NCBI GenBank assembly: GCA_011009095.1
Contig: VTPC01090710.1
Location: 84,548-148,547 of the forward strand
DNA: 64,000 bases
Reading direction: 5' to 3'
Origin: Ignelater luminosus
Lineage: Eukaryota > Arthropoda > Insecta > Coleoptera > Elateridae
Part shown: piece by piece, positions 12,556-26,544 of the stretch
Layout: every line of letters starts with the position of its first letter
Position numbering within the stretch: position 1 is the first letter of the stretch
The notes under the pieces: generated by a model
Seen by the model: the letters and a program-made list of their open reading frames with translations, nothing else
Told to the model about the DNA's origin: nothing
Databases searched by the model: none
Made by a program: the position numbers and the translations under genes

Positions 12556-13070
12556 TCAGTGTTCAACTCGTGAGAAAACAGCATGTGCTGACCGCCTGAG
12601 GTTATTGCCATTATCTCTTAAATAAGCTGCTGCATTCTTGATACGAACAATCAATTCATGTCGTGTTTGATAGACTGATAGTCCAATTCTTTCATCCATC
12701 CCCATATTCCAAAATTCATCGAAGATGGTTAGGAGACCTGAGAAGACAATTATGTGCCCTTCCCTCAGCCCATACCACCGATTCATCGACCAATGAAAAT
12801 CGCAGGGGTTTTCTGGATCGGCGCGGAGGCAAATCGAGGATTTTCCCAGTGGGCCGGGCCGCCTATGGCCCTGAGGAAGAACGCCAAAAAATATTTTTCC
12901 GGGCTGGTATGAATAATCCAGTACACCTCTGGGGAAGTACTATTCAGATAGCTCCTCGCCGCCAAGGAAGAATGCGAAGGAGTTTTGTCATGCTGATATG
13001 TAGTGTAACGGTCTTTTGTAGTCATCCTCCCGTTACATGGTAAACCTCGCGGTATTTCACCACCCTGCAT
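12556..13070 (-). pseudogene. Tc1-like DDE transposase, C-terminal fragment
   Basis: Read on the minus strand in three frames. About 13000-12900 gives HDKTPSHSSLAARSYLNS, which resembles the second catalytic block (HDGAP.H....R..L) with the usual glycine-alanine changed. About 12830-12790 gives PPRRSRKPLRFSLV, a corrupted form of the PPRSPDLTPLDFFLWG block. About 12690-12560 gives the C-terminal helices (NAAAYLRDNGNNLRRSAHAV). The order and spacing fit the family of insect transposases often annotated with a DUF4817-type N-terminus. Frameshifts, lost motif residues and no visible ends make it a relic. The segment is clearly more GC-rich than its surroundings. It may be the C-terminal half of the element whose middle lies at 15010-15660 on the same strand, or a separate copy. 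Confidence 0.6.
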
Positions 13071-13079
13071 TTGTGTAAC

Positions 13080-15000
13080 ACCGGGTATATATAAAATTTC
13101 CTTTTATAGCTTATTTTTCTTGTTATAGAAATCTTATTCAGATTTATTACGTTACTTCTTTAAAGGGGGCTAAGCTCCAAAACCTTGGGTTAGCAGGGTA
13201 GAGATCCACTGTTTCTCTCGTTATGAGATACCTTGTTTTTGTATCCGTTTGATAATGTATAATTGTTTCACGCTTATTCAAGCGGATCCTTGTTTTATTA
13301 TGTTCTCATGGACTCTGCTATTCATTGTTTTGTATTTAAACCATAACTTGGATTCTTTTGTGTAAAATTAGTTAATTTCTTCTTTCGCTGAGTTTGATAA
13401 TTTATGGACCGGTTAACAATTTCCGAATTCTGGGGGAACGCGAAGAGCCTAGCGTGACAAAACGAGTTGAGACGCGACCAGTGCACGGTCTTCCCGTAGA
13501 TCTTTCCATCTGCTGAGGTTACTTCGATTCCTATGAATGAAAAGAAAACCCTTTATAAAGGGGTAAGTTATCTTCATTTCTTGCATCCCCTGTGTCCTCA
13601 ATTCTAATTGTTGTCCTTGTCTCCAAGTTTTTGGTTAGATTTCAGAAGGTTCAATTCTGGTAATAATTATTATACAACAATTCTTTGCGTGAGTTCCATG
13701 AAGATCTGTGGTAACCGGAGGTACCGTACTTTCTTATTATCAGTGATTGCTGGGATTGAATTCGTTTCCACGTCTTGTTTGCTGGACCAGAAGAGGTTAA
13801 GCCCAGAGGAACTTAATCTAGAAGATTCGTACTCAAATTTCATAGTAAAACAATAGAATAATTTTTTTGGCTCCAAACTTTAAGACATTTTTTAGTGTAA
13901 TTCAGTAACTCAAAAGTTCACTTATTTTTACTATCATATTCGATTAATTAAATAATATTTTTTGATTTAATCCTTCAAAGTTAAATTAGCTAATGATTAA
14001 TTTTTTATGATTCATTCCGTTTTGTAATTATTACAATTAATTACCATCTTTTACTTTGATTTGTCTTTACCACGCCCTAAAGTAATTTTATCTTAAGACT
14101 TTGTCATGTTAAAATTTTTGTTGACTATTTAATTTTCGGATTTTACTTGAAGATTACTCTTTAATTTTATTACATAGGATAATTATGACAGTCTACAGCT
14201 TCCGATCGGAACCTACTTTCGAAGATGTATGGTAAGATTTTTTACTTCAATGATTATCCGAAACTCGCCTAGATTATTATTTCACTTTACATATTTTTTT
14301 TAATTTTTTAACTTAATTTGACTTACACTCGGATTAATTACAAATCTGTTTTCCAAATGTTTTAAATTACTTAGTAAAGTTTTCAGAAATTCCTAATAAT
14401 TTTTAAATTTATTTATTTAACTTGAACCACTTAATACGTAGCTTTTGAACGGATTTAAATTAACAACCGAGTGTACCTTAAGATAATAATTGTTTGAAAT
14501 TTTTATAGCTTAACCTTGGATTTATTCCTTGTCAATATTCAATTTTTCTTTGCATTAAATGTTATTTTATATTCAACTTAACCTTCTTGTAGTTACAAAA
14601 TTTGAGATTTAATTAACGTCATGAATTATGACTTATTAAACTACTTGCGATTATGGGTTTACTATTGTGTTATTAAACGTTGTTAATAATTTTTTTTATT
14701 AGTTAAGGCTTAATAAATTTGTCATTTTATAATTAATGATTCTTATTCTTATAAATTTCAGTTTACATGTTGATTACTAGTTTCATATTAGTATAGAAAA
14801 TATACTCCATTGACTTTTTTTTGTTAAAGATTTTCGATTACATAAATTTTATTTATTAACAATATATGTGTAGTTAAATTTAATCACCCGTGTTTTATTG
14901 TGAATATAATCTCTACTTTCCCACACCTAAAAGCTACCAACTTGAGTTCAGCTGCCCTAGGACCAAGCGTTTCTATTTTCGTTCATGTTAATACTGAAAT
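13080..15000. other. No gene recognised apart from a possible short exon
   Basis: Extremely AT-rich from about 13900 to 14900, with no sizeable open frame. Open frames at 13608-13856 and 13670-13876 overlap on opposite strands and have no recognisable content. A short splice-bounded segment at 14178-14231 is listed separately. Confidence 0.45.
14178..14231 (+). other. Possible 54 nt internal exon (plus strand)
   Basis: A pyrimidine-rich tract ending in ACATAG precedes the segment, and ATG|GTAAGA follows it. The 54 nt are open in two frames: frame 0 reads DNYDSLQLPIGTYFRRCM, and frame 1 reads on through the junction to the segment at 18083. The codon-like content stands out from the AT-rich surroundings. 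No homologue is recognised. Splice-like sequences occur by chance, so this is tentative. Confidence 0.25.
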
Positions 15001-15009
15001 GCAAGCTTT

Positions 15010-15660
15010 TTACGTTACAGTAGTACATACATGCGACCCCTTGTAGCCAAAGGAATGTTTTCTTATATTTTTGATAAATCATTGTGTAGAAAACCTAGGC
15101 AACGTTGTCCTGCAAGATGACCCCCAAAGATAAATGGACCAAGGATATCACACCATACATTGACTTGAAATCGACGTTGGAAATTGCTTTCGACTGCACT
15201 GTGTGGGTTATCTTCAGACCAACGATGAGTAAACAAAATTAAATTATGCAATCAATTATTGGCTATTATCCAATTACAGCATTCTACCTCCAGGGCAAAG
15301 CCTTCAAGTTCGAGGCGTTGAACACGTTACAAATGAAACGAATGCAAACCTTGTTCACCTAGGGTTTTCCAAATTTGTGTACTTGAAACATTAAGACGTG
15401 CTGTAATATTTTAGTTCCGCGACTATACTCTACCATATCGGGAATTTCTTTTAGCTCTGCTATATATTGATATACTAGGCGGACCAATGTAGTGCGAACC
15501 CTTGAAAATCAACCAGTCTTACGCAAACATTGAGAAACCGTATTAAACGTTTTTTCAATTCGGCATGCTTCATTGATATTCAGCGGTAGCACTACTTCCA
15601 TTGCAAAAGTCGTAGACGTACACTAATTGGCATATTCAGCACTTGAATAAGTAAGCGGCA
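15010..15660 (-). pseudogene. Tc1-like DDE transposase, middle fragment
   Basis: The minus strand reads, with frameshifts, ARLNVSSTQIWKTLGEQGLH at about 15420-15340 (end of the helix-turn-helix region). A block ending in FCNWLL-like CNWIIANN follows, then at 15220-15070 WSEDNPHSAVESNFQRRFQV and NVWCDILGPFIFGGHLAG. These match the region around the first catalytic residue of insect Tc1-like transposases (W..ENPH....HFQ..F.VNVW.G..G....GP). After a frameshift at about 15050, ENIPLATRGRMYVLL continues the family pattern, then similarity ends at about 15010. Several stops are present. The family call rests on pattern recall. It is the same family as the fragment at 12556-13070, which would supply the missing C-terminal part. 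Confidence 0.65.
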
Positions 15661-18082
15661 TACTTAAGAAAATACGAGGAATAAAAGCACTTAAATTGTT
15701 TTGCACCGATACTGACAACAAACATTTCGATTAAAATTAGCTGTAGCTACGAAACAAAACAGAATCGGATACACGTTTGTATGAACTGTTTTACTTAAAA
15801 TGACATCGGTCGGTCATTCTATGACATAGTGCTAGAAAGTTTATTTGGTGAAGTATTCTAGTACGAAGACGTACTTACTGAATTGAAGCCATCTGATACC
15901 GGAATTGTGATTTTTCTAAAGTCATTTTGCCATTTTAATTGAAAACACGCGATTACATTTAGACGAAATGTTCAAATCAATTAGGCTATAGAGATTATAA
16001 GGTTAGGTTATAATAAATTTTGAATATTGATGATCAGACACGTTTAGATTCAGTTGCATTACAGAAAATAACTTGAAACAGTGGTAAGGGTGAGATGAAA
16101 TGACAGAAATTAATTTTCTGAAACAATCGACTATACCCCATAGCGAATGAGATAAGCTAGTGTTTTCACACTTTGTGGCTAGTTGATGAATAATGTTCCT
16201 TAAATAAACAATAACAATTACAATACTAAAATAATAATTATTATTGAACTAATAGTAAGTATTGCAAATCTCTTCAGAGATAAAACACAAAACGGAAACA
16301 ACTATGTATTTAATTACATCTTAAAGCACTGTTTGCACAGGACGTGGAAAAACTCATAACTAGTATTTTCCAAAATATGTCTTTCATGGTGCCAAAGAAA
16401 AGGCAACTGAGTTAAAGCACTGTGTATTTATCATTGACATTGCACCTTAAGTTTACTGTAGTAACAAGCCTCTATATAACTTTAAGGCAACTTTTAATGC
16501 ATCTACTGTATAAGTTATTTATCATTACTCTTATTTAACTGCAAAAATGTTACCGCATCTGTATTTTGTATGTCATATGCGGTAATTGAACAATACCTTA
16601 CAGAAAATCACCTCAAACTAAATGGATACATAATTAATTTTAATTGCTACCACTAATTTATTAAGCAGAGTTATTCTGCTACATGAGTAAATCAAAACCG
16701 TTTTATGCCAGACATTAGAAATAAGAAATCCCCTATCGTATTACAAAAGAAGTCAAAATAAAATCTCGTATATGTACAATATGAAGTTAACTGGGAATAT
16801 CGTAGAAGTAGAGAGATCACGACAAACTGTCTTTAACAAAGTTAGCATTGAGAAGAGAACGATGTGATCACGTCAAATCTTTTCGATGCTTCTTATTAAA
16901 TTTGCGACTTTCACTACTTTTTTTCTTTTTCTTTCTATATCCATCTTATTCTCATTGAAAAGATCCTTCTTGATGTTTTCTATTGAATTTCCTTTACATT
17001 ATGAAATTTCATGGCTAAAGAAAGAAAAGATTTAGAAAAGAGCAATCGGTGATAAAATATGTAGGTATTAAGTTTGAAAGTTGACTGCGAAACAATCAAC
17101 GTTTCTAAGTTTAGCAAACTGAAGGAAAACAGCAAATTGAAACAATTACAGTTTTTAAAGTTTTATCTTATGTTAGACGTTGGCCATATGCTCAATCTTG
17201 CTTTGCTCTTACCGTTTTCTTTTTTCTTATTTAGTTTTAGACACACATTGTGGCATTATTTCATGTGAAAGTTTTACCACGGTTTCAACCGCGTAATGAG
17301 AAAACAATATGGGAATGCATTAGCGGCGCTAAAATGTGTTCCTTTTGCGTCTAAAAACTTTCAAGTGCCGGCTTTTACTTTAAAAGGGCTTGTAAAAATA
17401 AGAAATTGTAAGTTAGGTTAACGCTTCTATGGTGTCAAAAGTTTAAGTGTTATTTCCCCTTTTCAATATATTCGCGAATGTGGAAATTCAAAATGAACAC
17501 AAAACTGTATGAGTGTGTTTAAAAGCATTTTATATAAGAGACATTTCATTCTCCTGCTTTTCACAAGTTGAAAATGTTACCGTTATTATTTTATACGCAT
17601 ATTATAAAAGTGACGTTAAAATACTAAATTGGTTCTGATACCTATACAAACATCTCTTTGACTGTTATTTTTCCTTCTCTCCCAGTTAATAAATTAAATA
17701 TTTGGTTTGGTGCCTGTGTTATAAAAATGGTTTCCGTTTTAAGTAAACATGCTAAACTAATATAGAACTCGCCTTATTATTGTTAATTTGTGAAATTTCT
17801 CTCCTCTGCAAAAATATTAAAATGTTATTTATAATACAGAAAATGACCGCTTCGAAATCTATTTAGTGCTCGTATTTTTGCAGCCATGATAATGAAAAGT
17901 TGCAAATACCTAGAAAATATCAGCAACACTAACTAAAATAAGATGTGGTTTTATGTTACATAAATTTTTAGTCTTATCAATCTTTTATGTGTGGAAACAT
18001 CAATAATTCATGATCATCATCATCAAGTTTATAACTTCTCAGATTTATTTTGCTAACAGTTACAACTTTTATTTTGTTTCAG

Positions 18083-18118
18083 GTATGTCCGTTATGGTCT
18101 GCTTAATAAAACTAGTTG
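18083..18118 (+). other. Possible 36 nt microexon (plus strand)
   Basis: Preceded by ATTTTGTTTCAG and followed by GTAAGT, a strong acceptor and donor pair. The frame with phase 2 at the front reads YVRYGLLNKTSW, and joins in frame to frame 1 of the segment at 14178-14231. The segment resembles the one at 48698-48735 (about 27 of the first 36 bases). No known protein is recognised, and chance splice sites remain possible. Confidence 0.25.
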
Positions 18119-21100
18119 GTAAGTTAATTTATTGTATTCCAGAAATTAAACGAAGTTAATTTTTAACATTTTAATTTTTAATTTTGCACTTTCATTTAAA
18201 AACAATTTTTTGTTCAAAACTAAAATAAATGAAATTTTTATTTTTAATCTTCTCGACATGGTTCAGATAGAACCTCGAGGGTACTTTCATAATTAAATAT
18301 TATTAACATATATTACTACTATTGTAGTCTAGAATGCTATTTGAAATTATCCATACCTAGTTTGTGATCAACATGTTGACTCTTGTACTTACATAAAATA
18401 AGTTTCCTTATTAGTTACAAATTTTATTTTACAATATTGTAAGGCATGGAGTATTATTTAAATCGGAGGTTAATAGAATCCACAACCTAAGGTAACCTAC
18501 TGGAGTTAGCCACAACTAGATTAGTTATTAAAACAATGAAAGACTCAATATTAGGAGGCAAAGTAAGTGCAGCCATTGACCTCGGGCGATTTTTTCTGCA
18601 CAAGATGATTCGATTCAAAAATAAATGTAAAATCGACTACGAGTATTCAAATCGGTTTGTATAGGAAAAAGGAAAAAGATAGTTTAGATTCATTTTACCT
18701 TATTCAATAATTTAATTCAAATCAATCCAACTAATCGTTTTTGGTCAATTTGTAAAATATTCAATAGATTGATTTTATTGGTTTAGCAAATGAATTTGAT
18801 CAATCCAATAATTCAATGTTTAATCAGTTTACTAGATTGATATGAAGTATTAATAATTCTTAATATTATACATAGTGTTCCAAAAAACCGTGGACGTAGA
18901 GTGTTTTATTGTGTAATTAATTCTTCATGGACGTGACGACACACCGTAATACGCCGTATATAGTGTAAATAGACAGAGACTGAAGTTACACCGATCCGAC
19001 GTGAGTTCGGGTCTGGAGACTAAAGAAGTTTTTCTGTGATTGAATTCACGGAGCCATATGACTTTGTAGTTGGTATCTATATTAGATTTAGGTCCTTTTA
19101 GACCAGTACGTGAAACAATTGAAGTAAATTATAAAGTTGATTAAAATTAAGGCGACTCTGAATCAATTTGAATTAATCGTTGGAAATCAATTTTTCTTCT
19201 AAATCGATTTTCGAAACACGAACCCCTGAACCGTCCAAGCTTAGCAGACATACATTACATGGAATGTTTATGGATAACTTTATTTAAGTTTCCTGACAAA
19301 TTTAGATCCCAATTCTTACAGCTTTCTCAGATTTTTTATGTGTTGTATATTATTTGAGATAAGAACCTTACAGAGGACATTCTGAGAGCTCATTATTTTT
19401 TATTGTATCTTTACAACCGTTTGTTCATTTGACACCTAAAATCTGAATGCAATCAGATAAACGATTTTGAAAATCTACATGAGCCCAACGAGGAAGGTTT
19501 GACATGCTTTTCCACAATAGCTGAATAAAGTTTTTAAATTAATTCGTTTGTAACAGAATGCAACAAAAAATGAAAACTGTAAACCATGACACAGACAACT
19601 GCCTTGCTCATGCTTTCTGTTTCAATTATATTACAGTTCATTGATCGATCGTATGACTTCAATTACCTTTTACTGCATTTCTGAGAAGACGTTTAATGCC
19701 AGTAAAATGTAAAGTTTATGACCAAGCTCAGATTTAGAAATTGTGTCCAGTCATAAAGTCTGACCTCCTTACTGCCGCCTTTACCTCAAGCTGAAAAGGT
19801 TAGTATTCTATAGTCTGTCAGCTCAGATCTTGGAATATGAGATTGAGTTTTCTGCATATAGTTCAGGCCAGAAATAAGCTATATAAGTGCTTGAAACAAT
19901 CGAAAAAATTAGTTTTCTTTCATAATGAATGACTCCTTGTTTTCGAGATACAGAGTTTCACTATTTAATAATATTGCAGTTTATTTATCCAGACCGGCTT
20001 CAAACTCCACTGAGTTCTTCATTCCCGAGTGACCCAGGTCGTTCCTATGTATACATACGTGCAATATTTGCATCCTGCTTTTATCACTTCTGAACTATTT
20101 TGTTTTATTCAAGAACACATTAAATTCAGATTACTGCTAAATAAGACAGACATGTAAAAAGGATAATTTGAGTCAAGAAACCCCTGACCGAAAATACTTC
20201 TTTCCAAGGAAATTATGACAATTATACACCAGATCCTTGAACGTATAGTTTGTGTTGATTAGAATTAGCACAACTTGTTTAGTTGTATCTCGCGAATACT
20301 TTTTTGACAGTTTTGAGTTTTAGTTTGATTAAAATATCAACAAGATCTAAAATTCAGATAAGTTGTTTAGAGTTGCTTTCACGGTTAGGGTTTGATCTAT
20401 GGACTGCTCTAATCAAGTGCCTCAGGTAATACAGAACTAAGAGGTCTGTCTAGGCTAGATATTTCTTTTCCATTCGTTGTTAGATTGGCAGAGATTTCAA
20501 TGTATAGGGCAGTTAATTTAAAATGGGAAATGAAATATATACAGCGTTCACGATGTTTCTGGGTGATATATGGAAGAATGACAGTTTGAGTATCGTAAAC
20601 CGGACTCTTTATCTATTAACTCGGCTTGTAAAATCTTATTAACGCTTAATGTGCTTTAAAGTTATGATTTTATGACAGTTTAACCTCACGCTGTTGTCGT
20701 TTTTTGTAACTCTGTAAATATAAGGAAAACGTGATTTATTTTTAACGAAACAAAACTAATTGATACTAAACGTTTATGCAAAATTTTTGATTGTGCAACA
20801 GCGCCAAATGCAACCGCGGGTACGACAATTCTCAAAAAAAAGGAAAACACTTCCAACCTAACAAAATAAAAGCATGGCCTGTTACGACCCAGAAACATCG
20901 TGAACGGAGTATAACAACATTAAAAACTATTGGAATGAAGATTTCTATGAAGAACAAAAGAGATAATCAAGTCATAAAAGTTACTATTTCGATATTCACA
21001 TATATAACTAAAGAAGACCACAAAACATCTTGAATGAACACGGTTGCTTTGGAGATCTAAACCCCGAGCTTTCCGAATGCAAACCATAAGCGTTAATTGT

Positions 21101-21278
21101 TGCTCGACTATAAATCGGCATGAATGCAACTAAATATTTTGCATTTTTTTGCCGGCGCCTATGAAGATATAATTAAAAAATGGGTTTTGGAGTCTTCCTT
21201 TTAGAATTTCTAGCTTCTCTAGTATTTGATAAATCGACAAACGCAAGTTTACGGATCTGCAAGGTCTTTTATCCTAAC

Positions 21279-21720
21279 TTACCTTGAAGTCGTTTTAATT
21301 GAATTTAAAGGTACCCCGTATGCGACGCTGATATTATCAGTGAAAAAGGTTGTTGCAATAATTTGTTTTTCAGGAGAACAATTTGGCACACTACCTTTCT
21401 TGGAAGACTCTTGGTACACTTTGACGTACTTTCCAATCAAGAAGTCTTTTGGTATTCTATCTTGGTTCAATGTTAGGTTGACTACTTGTGTTTCTTGAAG
21501 CATCTGAACTGTGTTTGATACAACTTTTTGCGATTTCAGCTTCATGGCCTTTAAACGACTTTACTCTCGAAGAATATTTTTTTTGCTCATAACTATTTGA
21601 CAGCTGGTTTGGTCACGTCGTACGGCATTTAACGCAACAAAGATTTTTTCTGGCGACTGTACCATGAAAAACTGTATTGCTACGGATCTATTGTGAAGAA
21701 ATCCTTTTATTATATCTATA
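21279..21720 (-). pseudogene. Unidentified protein-like segment
   Basis: On the minus strand, 21545-21279 is an 88-codon open frame with balanced composition (for example LNQDRIPKDFLIGKYVKVYQ). Directly upstream another frame, ending in a stop at about 21560, reads SPEKIFVALNAVRRDQTSCQ. The amino-acid composition is less lysine/asparagine/phenylalanine-biased than random frames here, which suggests a decayed gene or element. I do not recognise the family. There are no splice sites that would join it into a longer product. Confidence 0.25.
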
Positions 21721-24700
21721 GGAAAATGCTAACAATATTTTAAAGAGCAATAGCAAAACGGAGCCGATAATGTCGGGTTTATCACTAAACGTTCCTGATA
21801 TAGTTTTGATGCCTTTCTTTATTTTTTTTTCTTTTGTTCTTGATCTTTAGGTCAATTAAAATAACTTTACGTTTGGCCATATATTGTTTGGTCTTCTTCA
21901 TTAACTATTATTCGTGTGAAAAGTCCTGACCCTCACTTTGAAAGGTCATTTTTCAAAACCATCCAACGAATTTTGATGGGAAGATTTTTATTTTAATAGC
22001 AATTTATTTCTGTGTAAACATGTAATTTTGAGATTTTCCAGGTGGACGTTTATTGATTAGAGCAAAATATGTTCGAAAAATGTTTGTTTGCTTATACTTT
22101 CTTATATTTTCTTGTAGTCGTCATCAAGGATGGAGAACCAAAATAAGACTCGCACATTCTTCATTTAACAAGTATGTGATTGTGACTTTAAAAACTTTAT
22201 CAAAAGAGTTTTAGTCGAATCCCACATTATTTTTAAATTAAGAAGAAACAAGGGATTTAAAGGAAAGAGCTTCTAGGTTTCCATAATACATACAAGAATT
22301 TAGAAACTGTGGTTTAGATTATGAATACATCTTCAAATACGTGACATTTAATGTATTCAGTTAGATAGTCCTTCTATACATATCGTCACCGCAGAGATGA
22401 AAGTGACGCTTTTGGTTTAATAATGTTGAATAATGAAATCGAAAACGGAGTTTCCAAATTGCCACATTTTCGAATTTGAATTTAACAAAAACAAATCTGG
22501 GGTAAACCACAATTTAAAAAAACTAACATCTTAAGTATTAAAATATTCTACATTGAACTCAATTTTAAGAGCCTACTGCTGGAATTTCTCACTTTATCTT
22601 ATGAAATTCGTTATTAAACCAACTACTGATATCAAACAGAATAATTTGCATCCGAAGACCCAAAGGTTGTTACTAAATACAAAGTAATTGAATTAATTAT
22701 TATTTGTCGATCTAAAGCAACAATTCAACGTATCTACACATAGAATGAATTTAGAATCTATAGCATTGCTAAGGTCTTCTATCTATAGTATACGTATCGA
22801 AGTTTATACGAATATTAGAATATTCATCCCAATACCGACCATTGTCATATCTAAACTTTTATAAACCATTCCAGCACGAATTTAACACAAGTTTACTCTT
22901 TAAATGGTCTTTTGTTCTAATTTCTGTTGGTTGTAGACTTTTACGCTGAGAACTGGATTTTAATGTCTTTATGCTTAAAATTTAGTTAACTAATATTTAA
23001 TGAAGAATATAGATATATAGGTATTATCTATAATTTAACTTGAAGATGTAGTAAGTTATACCAAGAAACAGTTTTTGGAAAAACACGTTCTCAGTTCTGG
23101 GTTGTTCTGAAACAAAATATTAAAAATATCTAATGCTTTGAACTCACCAGCACGTACCTTTAAGACATTTTTAATAAATTTACTAGGGAATGCAATAATT
23201 TCCGGTACCATGCCGATATATAATTTGATGAGCTCGTACAGAAGAAATGAGTTTACCTTTTCATATTCTCTTTTTATGTCTTAATTAAAGTTTACGTGGA
23301 AGTAGACTTTTTTTACGACACACACAAATTTTAAAACAAAAACTTAATTTAACGTCCCTTTTAATACAAAGATTTAAGGGGATAGTAAAACATTTTGTCT
23401 CCTAATTTCACTTAAAATTTCATTTCTATTGTTAAAGAAAAGCCATCCCATTTCAGCGTCTAAAGTTCCAAACGGAATGACGAAGATGCTCGATTATGGG
23501 GTCAACGTATATATTTCGACTACTAATGAATTTCAGTCTGTTTAATTACTTCAGTGTTTATCTCGAAATAAGTGTGTGTCTTATAACCTGCTAGGAGGAA
23601 TTCTGTGAAAAACAATTATTGTCTGCAGTTTAATTAAATGTACTGAGATTATTTAGGTTTAGTGGAAGACATAAAAAGGGAAGGGGGAAATTTTTTATAA
23701 CCTACGAAACAAGCAAACAAACGAAAGACGTAACTAAAGAAGAAAAACGATACTGGATTTGTTTTTCAATAAGGATGAATTAGAAATTGTAAATTTTCTT
23801 CGACGCGAAATTGCGTTTACGCGCCGTTTTAAATTAATTGTTCCAGATAATAATTAAGCATATTATGTTTGGCAAACCTCATTTAAAACTCCATCTTCTA
23901 CTGTAGCCAAGGGCATTTTATGCGAGAAAGTCATTATGTTGAAAACTTTTTGGAAATTATTAACATACAATTATAAAAGTTTTGAGTTTTAAGCAAATTG
24001 TCTAAAAGGTAGACTTTAAATAGACGAGGAAACTTTGTGAGAAAACATCTGCGTCCTCAAAGGCACGACATTAAAATGAAAAATCATTATTAACTACATC
24101 CAACCGTTGCGATTTCTCGAAATAAGATTTTTTCATTAAATATTTTGCTCGTTTCTCAAAAAAGGAAAATAGACAAACAAAATAGCTTAAATAATTGATT
24201 GGAATTTAATATGCGTCAGTATCGAAAGCGTCAGTGTTAAATTTGTAAAGCTGCATTTTATTGTCGTTTAAAATGGCGTCATATTAGGGCAATGTTTCAG
24301 GATGAAATTGTAGTTTAATTGGACTTTAATTGCCGCACATGCACACGCAAAAAATTATTTGTGAAAAGCACATCGTAAAATTTGATTTTTAAGTCCATTA
24401 AGTAAATCACGTTATTGTTTTTTCAAGTTTGTTAAAATTTTATTACCAGAAAATGAGAACGTTTAGCACATATTTCCTCATTTAAAATATAACAGATGCA
24501 AGTAATTTCTGTTAGAAACCCAGCTCCAAGCAATAACTTTTTATTTATGTCATGCGTTCAGTTTATATGGGGAATGTACTAATGAATTATTGTTCTAAAC
24601 CTTTTTTTTGGCTGCACTAATCTTTGAAAACTTTATGGCGTTATTATCCCTTTTAACTCTTGTGGAAAGGGCTTAAATTTTTATTTTGATGCATGCATGC

Positions 24701-26544
24701 TTGCGAAGTGTAAAGCTGCGGAAATTTTCACGGGGTTGTAAATCAACGTAAAGTGGTGAAGGCATTTGATTCGAACGCTGTCGCATGAAAGGTGACCACA
24801 CTTCTGATATCCTTTAAGGAACTGTTATCGATCCATTGAAATAACTACATAAATTGCGGATATTTCTTTGGGTTTTTCTCCTCAAGACATTGCACACGAC
24901 GAAATTAATAATACAATAGTTCTTGGAAATAATAACAGTTGCTGTCGACTGCATGTTTTCCGTATGTTTCAACAGCCGTGCTACTTGCAGTTCGTTATAT
25001 TAGGCTTGAATAAGGTTTTGGGGTTAATCTAAGTATTAATTCGTATGGAAATATTCAGAAATTTAATTGTAGACTTTGAATATAAGCGGCCCTCGCTGTA
25101 ACTTGAAGTGAAATTAATCATTTACAACTTCCTCGAATCTTCTCGAATTTTGTATATTTACGTATACTAATTTATTCTTTAAAAGACTGTTAAATTCTAA
25201 ATATGCGTTAAAAATCCATTGTCTTATTTTTGCATGGACATGTAGGTTTATTTCAAGAGCAGAAACTTATGATAGGACTGAAATAATGCAGGTAGGTTTG
25301 TATATGAGCTACTATAAACGATGGTGAATCTCTGAGTTTCTCTACCGTGATTGTACTTAATAGTATTAAAACATAGTTGTGTAATAATTACCACATAAAA
25401 TAGGATTTCCAAGATGAATCATATTTGTAATACTATTTGTATATGAATTGTACGATACTCTTTGAGCCTTGCCCCGCACTTAATCAGCGGCCTTCGGAAA
25501 ATGCATAATCGATAGTTTTACAACTACCTGATCTAAGAAGAAAAAAGAAACTTAAGAAAACTTAATTTATTAGATAAGGAGAATAATGGCTAAAGACCGC
25601 CTCATAACTACAACCTACTTTAGTGCAAACCAATTAACTCAGATTAACGGAAAGCAAAATGTACAATCATGTCAAGCAGTATTAATCATGAATCTTTTTA
25701 TTAAAATTTAAAACTACACAAAAATCTCACGTGATTTCATGATGATTTATTACAGATTAAACATATCTAATCGTCAAGCTGCTGTTTGAACTTCCAGAAT
25801 CTGATAAACCCTCATTTTGAAGAAACAGTACTTGATACTTCCAATCGAGCTTCTGGTCTTTTCAAACAAACTCTTGATCCTTTCCAGCAACTTAATAACA
25901 AAATAATGTCTTAGGAGAGAGTTGCAAAATCAAGCAAAAGGACTTTAGATTCTAAAAAATTATAATTACCCCCTAACTTGGAGCTTGCTTCAAAACCCTT
26001 CCAAGGCAACGCCGGAAAGCAGCTTTTCTCTCTCGTATTGTAAAACTTCCAACCGCGCAACGTGAAACCAAGTTCAAGCTTTCACCTCTCACTTGGAATC
26101 TGCTATTGCAGACCGAACAAGTAAGGATTTAAAGAAGAAGAGAAACCGACAGTGATGTACAACTAATTAAAGGGCTCCCCGTAAGTCAGTGGAGAGGAGA
26201 TCCTCTTTGAACTCCAAAATAGACATTGCAATGGTTGCGGAGGTAGTTGGTATATCACGGCTCCATTCAAGAAAAAAATTCTTACATTTTCCTCTTCTGT
26301 TTCATCCTCAAAGGATATTCGTTATTTCAGAATCACCCTGTATTGAGATTCACGCAGTCTGTTGTTTATTATAGCATCAATAAGGAATAGATCAAAGAAT
26401 TATAGAACGTGTATGGAATGAATACCACCATATCTAATGAGATAATGCAGGAGTGACTAAAGAGAAAATAAAACTCGTAGAAAACTGAAAGAGAAAGCGT
26501 GGATATCAAAGAACGATACAGTTTATATAACATAGCAATAAGTA

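Larger units (their letters stand above)
15670..26540. other. No gene recognised over about 11 kb
   Basis: AT-rich DNA. Two items inside are listed separately (18083-18118 and 21279-21720). The segment at 18870-18960 has an end-like sequence (CATAGTGTTCCAAAAAACCG) without a visible partner. The remaining open frames are under 95 codons, without splice-linked partners or recognisable motifs. It may be intergenic or one or more long introns. Confidence 0.45.

Noticed and set aside
12663..13043. Plus-strand open frame of 126 codons
   Set aside because: Antisense to the Tc1-like transposase fragment, whose minus-strand frames carry the recognisable motifs.
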